DNA of 16,685 nucleotides from Faucicola osloensis_C (GCA_019353055.1 JABAHL010000024.1:1-16685); one strand, 5' to 3'; shown: positions 1 to 6,966, counted from the first letter of the stretch. A program made the numbers and translations. The notes: a model not told the origin generated them from the sequence alone.

Positions 1-501
1 CTGGTTCTTTGGCTTTAAATTACACGCCATCATCAACCACCGAGGTGAACTCGTGAATCTTACCGTAACAGCGGGCAATGTTGATGACAGAAAGCCTGTC
101 AAACAACTGTGTGAAAACCAAGTCTTTGGTAAACTGTTTGGCGATAAAGGCTACATTGATAAATCCCTAACCGCTTGGCTAGACGAAAACTTGGATGTTG
201 AACTGGTTACCAACGTCAAAAAGAATATGAAAGCTAAAGACATTGCTTGGTTAGATAAGCGATTGCTTAAACGCCGTTTCTTGATTGAGACGGTGTTTGA
301 TGAGTTAAAGAATATTTGCCATATCGAGCATTCAAGGCATCGTAGCCATGTTGGTTTTATGAGTAATTTGGTGGCAGGGCTGATTGCTTATTGCCATCAA
401 CCCAAGAAGCCGACACTTAAAAATGTGCTGATTGAACCTTTCGTCGCTAAGATTGCTTGTTAATTCAAAGCCTTAGAGTATGGCTTATGTCGAACTGGGG
501 T
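1..501 (+). mobile_element. IS982-family insertion sequence, 3' part, cut by the window edge
   Basis: The left edge of the window lies inside an insertion sequence; its 5' part and left inverted repeat are outside. The transposase reading frame is open from base 2 to the stop at 461-463. The right end is placed at about 501 because the bases ending in GGGGT, read in reverse, begin ACCCCAGTTCGACATAAG, which looks like an IS982-family terminal inverted repeat. The family call rests on the encoded protein. The exact end and any target duplication cannot be confirmed without the left end. Confidence 0.8.
2..463 (+). CDS. IS982-family transposase, C-terminal part (5' end outside the window)
   Basis: This is the C-terminal 153 residues of a DDE transposase that cuts and joins the ends of its own element. 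The frame is open from base 2 and reads WFFGFKLHAIINHRGEL before the first possible start (GTG at 53), so it is a continuing gene and not a short ORF. Recognisable IS982-family blocks are WFFGFKLH, FGDKGYID, and IETVFDELKNICHIEHSRHR followed by LVAGLIAYCHQPKKP. The Asp in GDKGY and the Glu in IETVF are probably two of the three catalytic acids. The C-terminal part has no frameshift or internal stop, so the element may be intact. The family is confident; the exact IS name is not known. Confidence 0.9.
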   Translation, partial: WFFGFKLHAIINHRGELVNLTVTAGNVDDRKPVKQLCENQVFGKLFGDKGYIDKSLTAWLDENLDVELVTNVKKNMKAKDIAWLDKRLLKRRFLIETVFDELKNICHIEHSRHRSHVGFMSNLVAGLIAYCHQPKKPTLKNVLIEPFVAKIAC

Positions 502-546
502 TAATTAATAGACCAACATCAATAGACCAACTAGCTAATTATCCAC

Positions 547-578
547 AAAAAAAAAGATGCCACGCAGGCATCTTTTTT
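547..578. terminator. Bidirectional intrinsic terminator between the IS and the minus-strand exported protein gene
   Basis: GATGCC (556-561) and GGCATC (567-572) form a stem around the loop ACGCA. The stem is flanked by nine A on the left and six T on the right, so it can also pair as A-T and works in both directions. It lies 26 bases beyond the stop of the minus-strand gene at 604-1095 and is most likely its terminator. It would also block read-through from the IS. Confidence 0.8.
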
Positions 579-603
579 ATAAAAATCACTTAACAATTAG
601 CGA

Positions 604-1095
604 TTATGGTTTTACTACAACAGGTAAGATTTGTACATCAACGGGTACAGCCGTTGTTGTTGAGGCAATTGCTGTATTGTCATCAACCGGTTGCACGGTG
701 ACTGCTTGAACCACAGGACCTTTTGGGATAACTTTTGCTACAGGTACCACAACCACAGGAGTGGGTTGAGCATTCATAGGTGCGGTTGGCGCAACAGATT
801 TGTTATTGCTTTCGTCGATTTTTAGGTCAGCTGGGATATCAATGTTTACTTCACTGGTTCTTGGCGTTGCTTTGCTGCCTTTTTTAGCCTTAGCTGAAGC
901 TTTGGTGCTGTGAGTATTTTTTGATGCTTTTGTGGATTTTTGAGTAGCTTTTTGCGGTTTTGCTTTTGCCGATGCTACGTTTTTGTGTGTGGTAGTTGAT
1001 TTGGTCGTAGTCGTTACTTTAGTCGCTGCTTGAGCACTGACTGTAAGACCGGTTGCTATCACTAATGCAGTAAGCGTTGTGGCTAATTTTTTCAT
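604..1095 (-). CDS. Exported low-complexity Lys/Thr/Ala-rich protein with Val/Pro-rich tail, function unknown
   Basis: This 163-residue protein has a clear Sec signal peptide: MKKLATTLTALVIATGLTVSAQA, with probable cleavage after AQA at residue 23. The mature part has two halves. Residues 24-80 are strongly basic and made almost only of Lys, Thr, Ser and Ala, in a manner like histone H1 or alginate-regulator tails. Residues 105-163 are rich in Val and Pro with no Lys cluster. There is no cysteine and no catalytic motif. The ATG at 1095 is preceded on the minus strand by a GAGG ribosome site nine bases upstream. A strong terminator follows the stop. The protein is probably periplasmic or surface-bound, perhaps binding anionic polymers such as peptidoglycan, LPS or DNA, but that is inference. 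I recognise no family. Confidence 0.75.
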   Translation of the reverse strand: MKKLATTLTALVIATGLTVSAQAATKVTTTTKSTTTHKNVASAKAKPQKATQKSTKASKNTHSTKASAKAKKGSKATPRTSEVNIDIPADLKIDESNNKSVAPTAPMNAQPTPVVVVPVAKVIPKGPVVQAVTVQPVDDNTAIASTTTAVPVDVQILPVVVKP

Positions 1096-1732
1096 AATTT
1101 TTTCCTCATTGTCGATTGCTAGGTTAATGGCTAACTTGTTTTCTATAGTTATAATAGGTAGTTAGTATAATCCCCAAATATGACCGTATTATCAATTATC
1201 AAGAATTATCAAGAAAATACTTTAAGGGAATACTAAAAGCCTAGCTGTCATTATAAACAATCAACAGATGTGAGAATGTAAGGATTGGGGACAAAATGTT
1301 GAAAATACGTAAATATGTTGAGAATACGTAAATAAACCCTATTGGCATTAAGGAAGTTATTCGGTAGCGTTAATAATCAGTGAAATTGTCAATGAAACGC
1401 CATTAAATTTGATTTTAGAGTAAATTTTATCGTATAAGTAAAAGACCAGTTATCGAAATGTATTAACAAAACGTTGCAAAACTTACTAAAGCTTACTAGA
1501 AGCGTCAACGATATCAACCTTGGAGGAATTTTTTTGCACTTTTTTATACAACAGCTGTGAGAATGCCACAAACCTTACAAAATCGGTCGTTACAACAACA
1601 TAGAATCATTTTAATATGCACTCATGCGATAAAGCATAGGTTAACAGGCTTTAACAACTAAAACGCAAAATGTCTAAAAGTTCCAAAGTATAGAAGCAGG
1701 ACATTTAAAACAATAAAAAAAGGAGAATTATC
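1096..1732. other. AT-rich 637-base intergenic interval with tandem repeats, no convincing gene
   Basis: No ORF here has credible composition or a good ribosome site. The interval holds a 10-base tandem repeat AATTATCAAG (1194-1203, 1204-1213) and a 19-base tandem repeat ATGTTGARAATACGTAAAT (1296-1314, 1315-1333, one mismatch). It also holds a 17-base direct repeat CAACAGMTGTGAGAATG (1262-1278 and 1549-1565, one mismatch). The left part must hold the promoter of the minus-strand exported protein. The sequence ATTATAACTATAG on that strand around 1141-1155 is a possible -10 region, but no clean -35 was seen. The right part must hold the promoter of the small membrane protein at 1733. Confidence 0.6.
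1296..1333. repeat. Two tandem copies of a 19-base repeat
   Basis: ATGTTGAAAATACGTAAAT at 1296-1314 is followed directly by ATGTTGAGAATACGTAAAT at 1315-1333, 18 of 19 bases identical. The unit is about two helical turns long, which would put paired protein sites on one face of DNA. What binds it, if anything, is unknown. Confidence 0.85.
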
Positions 1733-1888
1733 ATGTTTCGTTGGGCTATTATTTTTGCTGTAATCGCACTGATTGCGAGTTTCTTAGGTTTTGGTGGTGT
1801 GGCAGGTTTATCGGCAAACTTGGCATATGTGTTCTTGGCAGTAGCGGTGATTTTATTTATTATCGCCTTTATTAGCCGGAAAGTTTAA
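1733..1888 (+). CDS. Small DUF1328/YtjA-type membrane protein
   Basis: This is a 51-residue, nearly all-hydrophobic protein. Residues about 4-24 and 29-47 form two transmembrane helices, separated by a Gly/Ser-containing turn (GFGGVAGLSANLA). A basic tail, SRKV, ends it. The opening MFRWAIIFAVIALIASFLGF and the GGVAG turn are typical of DUF1328 (YtjA-like) proteins. These are short inner-membrane proteins seen in many proteobacteria, often in stress or stationary-phase regulons, with no defined biochemical role. An excellent ribosome site, AGGAGA at 1721-1726, sits six bases before the ATG, which supports translation. The gene stands alone, with the long hairpin at 1946-2020 as its probable terminator. 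Confidence 0.9.
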   Translation: MFRWAIIFAVIALIASFLGFGGVAGLSANLAYVFLAVAVILFIIAFISRKV

Positions 1889-1918
1889 ACACTAAAGTGA
1901 TAAGATAGGTCTATTTAA

Positions 1919-1938
1919 TTTGGTATAATCGTACCAAA
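1919..1938 (+). promoter_or_regulatory. Possible -10 element inside a 7-base inverted repeat, upstream of the hairpin
   Basis: TTTGGTA (1919-1925) and TACCAAA (1932-1938) form a perfect inverted repeat spaced by six bases. A consensus TATAAT lies at 1924-1929 within it. No good -35 was found 17 bases upstream (TAAGAT at 1901). A transcript from here would begin at about 1936 and run straight into the hairpin at 1946-2020. This is suggestive only. Confidence 0.3.
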
Positions 1939-1945
1939 CACGCTT

Positions 1946-2020
1946 AAAATAACCTTTTACTATGTAAAAACACGTTTGTTCAATGCAAAGTGTTAACAAT
2001 GTAAAAGGTTATTTTTTTTT
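1946..2020. terminator. Long-stem bidirectional terminator or small structured RNA
   Basis: Arms AAAATAACCTTTTAC (1946-1960) and GTAAAAGGTTATTTT (2001-2015) are a perfect 15-base inverted repeat. Inside it, AACAC (1969-1973) pairs with GTGTT (1990-1994) and TTTG (1975-1978) with CAAA (1986-1989), leaving a TTCAATG loop. A run of nine T (2012-2020) follows on the plus strand. The right arm contains the stop codon (2009-2011) of the minus-strand gene. It could end transcripts from both sides. The loop region is much longer than in an ordinary terminator, so a roughly 80-base RNA is an alternative. Confidence 0.65.
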
Positions 2021-2995
2021 GTCAGAATTTTCACTCAAATATAGCTTTGCCTCATATGCCAACAATGCCAGTAAGGCAACCAAAAATGGCATGATGTAAT
2101 ACAGTAATCTAAAAATCAATAACACCGCCAGCATCTGCGTCCGATCGACTTCGGGCAAAGCCGTAATCATGACCACTTCAAACACCCCCAAACCGCCAGG
2201 AACATGACTTAAAATACCGATTGCCATTGATTGAATGAACGCAGAAAAGGTCGCCCAATAGCTGATATGCTCAGAAGGCGGCAATAGTAAATATAGTACC
2301 AACGCCACGGTACTTAAATCTAAAATGGCAATCGCAATCTGTTGCAGCACAATTTTGGCGGGCGGTAAGTCAAAACGCCAACCGCGAATCACCACATGTT
2401 TGCCTTGCTTGCCAGCATATACAATAATCGCTGCAATAACGCTTAACATGGTGATGCCAAGCATCCGTACATACAAAGTATGCTCAAATATGCCGAGGGA
2501 TTTATCCAGTTCAGATAATAGTTGAACGGTAATCTCAGGATGGCTAGTCAAAGACGCCCCAATCAACGTAGTAATGCCAAAGGTAAACGCCATCGACACC
2601 ATCCAGACGATATTGGCAATTTCATTATGAGTCAGATTAAAACGGCGATAGTTACGATAACGGATACCACTCGCGGTGACAAGATTGAGCCCAATGGTGT
2701 GGCTAATAGCATAAGCGGTAAAAGAGGTGAGGGCGACATGCGGGTAATCAAGTTTTTTGCCGATTTGGCGTAGTGCAATAAAATCATAAATGGTGAGTAC
2801 TAAATAACCAAAAGCCACCACGATGGCGGCGATAAAAAGATGGAAGGTAGGAATATGCGCGATAGCGTCTAGAACGTCTTGATAGTGCACAGTCTTGGTC
2901 AAACCATAAAGCGCACGAATTGCCATAAAAAAAATCAATATCGTAATCGCTGTTAATGCAAGTCGCCAAACCTGCTTAAACCAAGAACTATTCAT
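2009..2995 (-). CDS. UPF0104 / LPG-synthase TM-domain-like integral membrane protein (YbhN type)
   Basis: This is a 328-residue inner-membrane protein with about eight hydrophobic helices, including residues 11-30, 50-75, 90-108, 128-147, 176-195, 218-238, 250-265 and 285-312. The hallmark SHVPGGLGVFE (263-273) and the preceding FSAFIQSMAIGILSH are conserved in the lysylphosphatidylglycerol synthase TM domain family, the flippase-like half of MprF. No soluble aminoacyl-lipid synthase domain follows, and the length matches stand-alone UPF0104 proteins. A role in moving or modifying membrane lipids is inferred from the family. The ATG at 2995 has AGG about nine bases upstream. The protein ends in KKK, and its stop overlaps the right arm of the long hairpin. 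The DUF1289 gene lies 56 bases upstream on the same strand, so the two are probably one transcript. Confidence 0.88.
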   Translation of the reverse strand: MNSSWFKQVWRLALTAITILIFFMAIRALYGLTKTVHYQDVLDAIAHIPTFHLFIAAIVVAFGYLVLTIYDFIALRQIGKKLDYPHVALTSFTAYAISHTIGLNLVTASGIRYRNYRRFNLTHNEIANIVWMVSMAFTFGITTLIGASLTSHPEITVQLLSELDKSLGIFEHTLYVRMLGITMLSVIAAIIVYAGKQGKHVVIRGWRFDLPPAKIVLQQIAIAILDLSTVALVLYLLLPPSEHISYWATFSAFIQSMAIGILSHVPGGLGVFEVVMITALPEVDRTQMLAVLLIFRLLYYIMPFLVALLALLAYEAKLYLSENSDKKK

Positions 2996-3031
2996 GCATT
3001 CAACCTAATTTTTTTTTAGTAGACATTACGA

Positions 3032-3054
3032 TCAATTAATCAATTAATCAATTA
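3032..3054. repeat. 8-base tandem repeat TCAATTAA, almost three copies
   Basis: Copies lie at 3032-3039 and 3040-3047, with a partial copy at 3048-3054 that runs into the stop codon of the DUF1289 gene (3052-3054). It sits between two genes that are probably co-transcribed. Such short repeats can change copy number by slippage. An effect here would be limited to the intergenic spacing and the last codon. Confidence 0.85.
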
Positions 3055-3336
3055 GTCGCCAACATTATTTTCATTATCTTCAAACAATGTCAAATTTATC
3101 TCATCATCTTGCGCAGTTTGGGTAGGGGTTTGGTGCGCCAAACGCTGAGCACGCAGTCGTTTGAGTCGCCGGATAGTCAATAACTTAAGTACTTGCCGCT
3201 TTTGTGAGTCATTCATCATAAGCCAAAGGTCACGCTCGGTGCGATTGCGCAAACAGCCTTTACAATAACCCTGTTTATCAAGCCCGCAGACTTGAATACA
3301 AGGACTGGCAATCTCAAATAACTCTTGCTGCTCCAT
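3052..3336 (-). CDS. DUF1289 four-cysteine protein
   Basis: This is a 94-residue cytoplasmic protein. Near the N-terminus it carries SPCIQVCGLDKQGYCKGC, with Cys13, Cys17, Cys25 and Cys28, followed by RNRTERDLWLMMNDSQKR. This is the DUF1289 signature (YdhL type): a small domain with four conserved cysteines that could hold zinc or an iron-sulfur cluster. The metal is not established. Residues 50-66 are very basic (RRLKRLRAQRLAHQ), and the tail from residue 75 is acidic and Asn-rich with no known fold. The minus-strand ATG at 3336 is preceded by AGGAG at 11 bases. It leads the UPF0104 gene. No catalytic residues can be named. Confidence 0.88.
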   Translation of the reverse strand: MEQQELFEIASPCIQVCGLDKQGYCKGCLRNRTERDLWLMMNDSQKRQVLKLLTIRRLKRLRAQRLAHQTPTQTAQDDEINLTLFEDNENNVGD

Positions 3337-3571
3337 CGCGGTGATAACTCCTGACTACGCCATACAAATGGACGCGTAATCCACCTATGCAGAGATAGGG
3401 TTAACTGGGCTGAAAATCAAATAACACAGACAAAAACGTACCACCAAACACGGCTATCTAACTAACACGACAAATTTTAACGTGTTGAAACCTCGCATCA
3501 TGGCTATTTTAGCCAAGCAATGCTAAGATTAAATGTTAGCCAAACCAACAACAGTCGATATGATAATTTAC

Positions 3572-3577
3572 TATAAT
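3572..3577 (+). promoter_or_regulatory. Probable -10 box for the esterase-GNAT-barstar operon
   Basis: A perfect TATAAT lies 20 bases before the ATG at 3598, which would give a leader of about 15 bases holding a GAGA ribosome site. The expected -35 position (about 3549, CAACAG) matches poorly. Upstream at 3501-3515 is a short inverted repeat, TGGCTA-TTT-TAGCCA, that might be an operator. Confidence 0.4.
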
Positions 3578-3597
3578 TAAAAATTTGAGATAAAGCC

Positions 3598-4227
3598 ATG
3601 CAAATTGTGTATATTCACGGACTTGATAGCAATCCAAACGCCGAAAAAGCGCAAAAACTCAAAGATTTTTGTGCCAAAAATTTCCCACAAATCAAGGTTG
3701 TTGCGCCCGATTTGAATCGTTCACCCAATGAGTCGATTGCTTTAATCCAAGAAATTATTGTCAAAGACCCCAATACAGGTTTGGTCGGTAGTTCGCTCGG
3801 TGGATTTTATGGCAATATTTTGGCAAATTTGACAGGTAAAAAAACGGTATTGCTCAATCCAAGTGTGCACAGTGGCACAAGTCTTAAGCGTTTTTTTGGG
3901 GAAGATTTTGACAGTTTACCCGATGATTATATCGGTCACGTGACCCCCGATGGTTGGCATATTAGCAAAAAAGATATTGAGTGGCTGGTAGCAAATCGCC
4001 CCGAACAATCGCTCAATCCGCAGAATTTATTGGTAATTTTGAAAAAAGGCGATGAGTTGCTCAATTTCCAAGATGCGGTCAATTATTTTAGTCAAAGCGC
4101 TTTGGAAAAAAGCAATGCTCAAAGCCACATTATCGTAGAAGAGGGTGGCGACCATCGCATGAGTGATTTTGAAACCAAATTACCGCAAATCATACTGTTC
4201 TTGTTTGGCTTGCCGTTGATTAAATGA
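3598..4227 (+). CDS. YqiA/YcfP-like alpha/beta-hydrolase (probable esterase)
   Basis: This is a 209-residue cytoplasmic protein of the YqiA/YcfP family, a small group of alpha/beta-fold esterases. It opens with strand one and the oxyanion-side motif IVYIHGLDSNP (3-13). The nucleophile elbow GLVGSSLGGFYG has Ser66 within GxSxG (64-68). Asp152, in ILKKGDELLN, and His186, in GGDHRMSDF, are placed to complete the catalytic triad. Length and motif order are normal for the family, so it should be active. E. coli YqiA hydrolyses short acyl esters in vitro, but its natural substrate is unknown. It heads a three-gene set: its stop overlaps the next start by four bases (ATGA). Confidence 0.88.
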   Translation: MQIVYIHGLDSNPNAEKAQKLKDFCAKNFPQIKVVAPDLNRSPNESIALIQEIIVKDPNTGLVGSSLGGFYGNILANLTGKKTVLLNPSVHSGTSLKRFFGEDFDSLPDDYIGHVTPDGWHISKKDIEWLVANRPEQSLNPQNLLVILKKGDELLNFQDAVNYFSQSALEKSNAQSHIIVEEGGDHRMSDFETKLPQIILFLFGLPLIK

Positions 4228-4700
4228 TAGTTATTCGAGGTTATCAGCCACAAGATAGTAAAGCATTAGTCAAAATTTTTGAAAATGCGATTTTGGCAAT
4301 TGATAATCGTATTTATTCAACCAGTCAAAAACAAGCATGGATTGGCAATCATTTAGATGAGTTTTGGCAACATCGATTTGAAAAGACGTTGCCGTTTATG
4401 GCTGTGATTGGCGATAGGGTAGTAGGGTTTATTGAGTTTGGTTTTGATGATGGGATTGGTGAGATTGATTGTTTTTATATCGAGCCAAAATTTCAACAGC
4501 AAAGTGTCGGGCAAGCGTTGTTTGAAAAGGTTTTAAGCGTTGCCAAAGGAAATAATGTTTATCAGATTAACGTGAGTGCTTCACATATCGCTAAGCCGTT
4601 TTTTGAGAAACAAGGGTTTCAAACAGTTCAAAAAAATTCGATCGAAAGGTCAGGCGTTATCCTAGAAAATTGGTTGATGGTTTTACAGTTTCTTGATTAA
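4224..4700 (+). CDS. GNAT-family N-acetyltransferase
   Basis: This is a 158-residue single-domain protein of the GCN5-related acetyltransferase fold, which moves an acetyl group from acetyl-CoA to an amine. The N-terminal strand-helix IRGYQPQDSKALVKIFENAI is typical. Motif A spans IDCFYIEPKFQQQSVGQALFE (81-101), with QQSVGQA in place of the usual Q/RxxGxG/A pyrophosphate loop. Motif B is ASHIAKPFFEKQGFQTVQKN, the usual family ending. The layout resembles E. coli YafP-like enzymes. The substrate cannot be told. Translation is probably coupled to the esterase gene by the ATGA overlap, and the barstar-like gene starts 11 bases after the stop. Composition is visibly AT-rich compared with parE. 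Confidence 0.88.
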   Translation: MIVIRGYQPQDSKALVKIFENAILAIDNRIYSTSQKQAWIGNHLDEFWQHRFEKTLPFMAVIGDRVVGFIEFGFDDGIGEIDCFYIEPKFQQQSVGQALFEKVLSVAKGNNVYQINVSASHIAKPFFEKQGFQTVQKNSIERSGVILENWLMVLQFLD

Positions 4701-4711
4701 AAGGTTAGTCG

Positions 4712-4999
4712 ATGGAAGTAGAAATTCGTGGTAATGAAATTTTTTCAGATAAAGATTTTCACAATCAATTAGCTAAAGCATTAAATGTTGAACAGTATTA
4801 TGGTAAAAATTTAGATGCACTCTGGGGTTTATTAAGTTTTAATATTGAAAGACCACTAATTATTATTTGGCAAAATTCTGATATATCCAAACACAATATA
4901 GGCGAAGATTTTGAAAAAATTACTGATGTTTTACAAAGAGTTAAAGACCATGATGAAAAGTTAGATTGGCAACAAAAATTTGATTTTATTTTGCAGTAA
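4712..4999 (+). CDS. Barstar-family protein (RNase inhibitor-like), no partner RNase nearby
   Basis: This 95-residue protein aligns without gaps to Bacillus barstar from residue 5 to 53: IRGNEI, DFHNQLAKAL, then QYYGKNLDALWGLL, then ERPLIIIW. Barstar is a tight intracellular inhibitor of barnase-type RNases. Tyr29, Tyr30, Asp35 and Trp38 of the binding helix are kept. Asp39, the main contact to the barnase active site, is Gly here, and Trp44 is Asn. The C-terminal third diverges. No barnase-like or other toxin gene is seen on either side, so it is an orphan or its partner lies elsewhere. It ends a three-gene plus-strand set and is the most AT-rich member. There is a weak ribosome site (AAAGG at 4700-4704). 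Confidence 0.85.
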   Translation: MEVEIRGNEIFSDKDFHNQLAKALNVEQYYGKNLDALWGLLSFNIERPLIIIWQNSDISKHNIGEDFEKITDVLQRVKDHDEKLDWQQKFDFILQ

Positions 5000-5066
5000 G
5001 TCATTTAATTAATTGATTTTTTTAATAGATTAAAAATCTAAATTTGAAATTTTATAAGAGTAAAAG

Positions 5067-6953
5067 ATGTCATACACCAGTCAAAGTTTAGAAGTATTAG
5101 AAGGTCTTGACCCAGTACGCCGTCGCCCTGGTATGTACACTGACACCACACGCCCCAACCACTTGGCACAAGAAGTCATCGACAACTCAGTGGATGAAGC
5201 CCTTGCAGGTCACGCCAAAAACATTACTGTCATTCTACACACCGATGGCTCGCTGTCAGTCGAAGATGACGGACGCGGCATGCCCACCGACATTCACCCC
5301 GAATTCAAGCAATCGGGCATTGAACTGATTCTGACACGCCTACATGCAGGCGGTAAATTTTCTACCGACAACTACCAAGTCTCAGGCGGTCTGCATGGCG
5401 TGGGGATTTCAGTCGTTAATGCCTTGTCGTACAAAGTCGATGTTACTGTGTGGCGAAATGGCGAAGCATTCACCATGCAATTTGTCGATGGCAATGCCGT
5501 TGCTCCGCTGGCGGTTGCGCCGTCTTCTAACAAGAAAAAACGCGGTACACTCGTGCGCTTTTGGGTCAATGAAACATACTTTGACTCACCAAAATTTAAC
5601 ATCAAACAACTCAAACATCATCTTAAAGCCAAAGCCGTGTTATCGGCAGGGCTGACCATTACTTTTATCAATGAAATTGACGGCGACAAAGACGTTTGGC
5701 AATTTACCGATGGGCTATCGCAATACTTGACTGAGCAACTGGTCGAAGAAATCACCCTCCCAGAACAGCCATTCGTGTTTAATTACGACGCCAAAAAAGG
5801 CGAGCGAGCAGGGTTAAGCTTTGCCATTTGTTGGCTTAGCGAAGGTGGTACGCCTGTACAAGAAAGCTACGTCAACTTGATTCCTACGGCTCAAGGTGGC
5901 ACGCACGTCAATGGACTACGCACAGGTATTACTGACGCGTTAAAAGAATTTTGTGAACTGCACAATCTACTGCCGCGCAACGTCAAACTCGCTCCTGAAG
6001 ACGTGTGGGATGGGGTCAATTATATTTTATCGCTAAAATTCTCCGAACCGCAATTTAGCGGACAGACCAAAGAGCGCCTATCGAGCCGAGAAGCGGCAGG
6101 CGTGGTGCAAGCCTTTGCCAAAGATGGCTTTAGCTTGTGGCTCAATCAAAACTCGGAGATTGCCAAACAAATCGCTGAATTGGCGATTAATAAAGCAGGC
6201 AAACGGCTGAAATCCGCCAAAAAAGTTGAGCGTAAAAAAATCACCCAAGGACCCGCATTGCCAGGAAAATTGGCGGATTGTCGGGGTGATTTGCGAGATG
6301 GGGCAGAACTGTTTTTGGTGGAAGGGGATTCGGCAGGTGGCTCTGCAAAACAGGCACGTGACCGTCACTTCCAAGCGATTATGCCACTGCGAGGCAAGAT
6401 TTTGAACACGTGGGAAGTGTCGCCCGATACGGTGCTTGCCAGTGAAGAGATTCATAACATCGCCATTGCCATTGGCGTTGATCCTGATTCGGATGACTTG
6501 AGCGAGCTGCGTTATGATAAAATCTGTATTTTGGCAGATGCCGATTCGGATGGACTGCATATTGCCACGCTGCTGTGTGCGCTGTTTGTCAAACATTTTA
6601 AAGCAGTCGTTGATGCAGGGCATTTGTATGTCGCTATGCCACCGCTATACCGCATTGATATTGGTAAAGAGGTGGAGTACGCCCTTGACAATGACGAGCT
6701 TGAGCAAATCTTGAAAAAAGTGGCAAAAAATAAAAAGCCGCAAATTACCCGTTTTAAAGGCTTGGGCGAGATGAGTGCCGAACAGCTACGTGAAACCACG
6801 ATGAATCCTGATACACGACGTTTGGTGCAGCTAGACCTTGATGACCCAACTGCAACCGATAGCATGATGGATATGCTGCTTGCCAAAAAACGCGCCAGCG
6901 ACCGTAAAACATGGCTTGAGCAAAAAGGCGATTTGGCAGAAATTGGGGTTTAA
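5067..6953 (+). CDS. parE: DNA topoisomerase IV subunit B (ParE)
   Basis: This 628-residue ATPase subunit works with ParC to unlink daughter chromosomes. The length matches ParE (about 630), not GyrB (about 800). The GHKL ATPase domain shows EVIDNSVDEALAG (36-48, Asn40 and Glu44), DDGRGMP (67-73) and GGLHGVG (107-113). The transducer domain follows, with QSYVNLIPT replaced by ESYVNLIPTAQGGTH. The TOPRIM domain carries EGDSAGGSAKQARDR (419-433) and DADSDG (491-496). PLRGKILNTWEV (440-451) is the quinolone-determining part of ParE, and RFKGLGEM (562-569) is the C-terminal block. No truncation or missing catalytic acid is seen. It starts 67 bases after the barstar-like gene with a weak AAGAG site. 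parC is not in the window. Confidence 0.97.
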   Translation: MSYTSQSLEVLEGLDPVRRRPGMYTDTTRPNHLAQEVIDNSVDEALAGHAKNITVILHTDGSLSVEDDGRGMPTDIHPEFKQSGIELILTRLHAGGKFSTDNYQVSGGLHGVGISVVNALSYKVDVTVWRNGEAFTMQFVDGNAVAPLAVAPSSNKKKRGTLVRFWVNETYFDSPKFNIKQLKHHLKAKAVLSAGLTITFINEIDGDKDVWQFTDGLSQYLTEQLVEEITLPEQPFVFNYDAKKGERAGLSFAICWLSEGGTPVQESYVNLIPTAQGGTHVNGLRTGITDALKEFCELHNLLPRNVKLAPEDVWDGVNYILSLKFSEPQFSGQTKERLSSREAAGVVQAFAKDGFSLWLNQNSEIAKQIAELAINKAGKRLKSAKKVERKKITQGPALPGKLADCRGDLRDGAELFLVEGDSAGGSAKQARDRHFQAIMPLRGKILNTWEVSPDTVLASEEIHNIAIAIGVDPDSDDLSELRYDKICILADADSDGLHIATLLCALFVKHFKAVVDAGHLYVAMPPLYRIDIGKEVEYALDNDELEQILKKVAKNKKPQITRFKGLGEMSAEQLRETTMNPDTRRLVQLDLDDPTATDSMMDMLLAKKRASDRKTWLEQKGDLAEIGV

Positions 6954-6966
6954 TGGCTAGGCAAAA

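Noticed and set aside
1389..1571. 60-codon minus-strand ORF
   Set aside because: It lies in an AT-rich gap, has no ribosome site or recognisable composition, and its product is a random mix of Cys, Lys, Phe and Ser.
1096..1732. CRISPR array or plasmid-type iteron origin
   Set aside because: There are only two copies of each repeat, no regular spacers, and no replication initiator gene nearby.
6078..6623. 181-codon minus-strand ORF inside parE
   Set aside because: It is fully antisense to the TOPRIM-coding region of parE and has no family resemblance.
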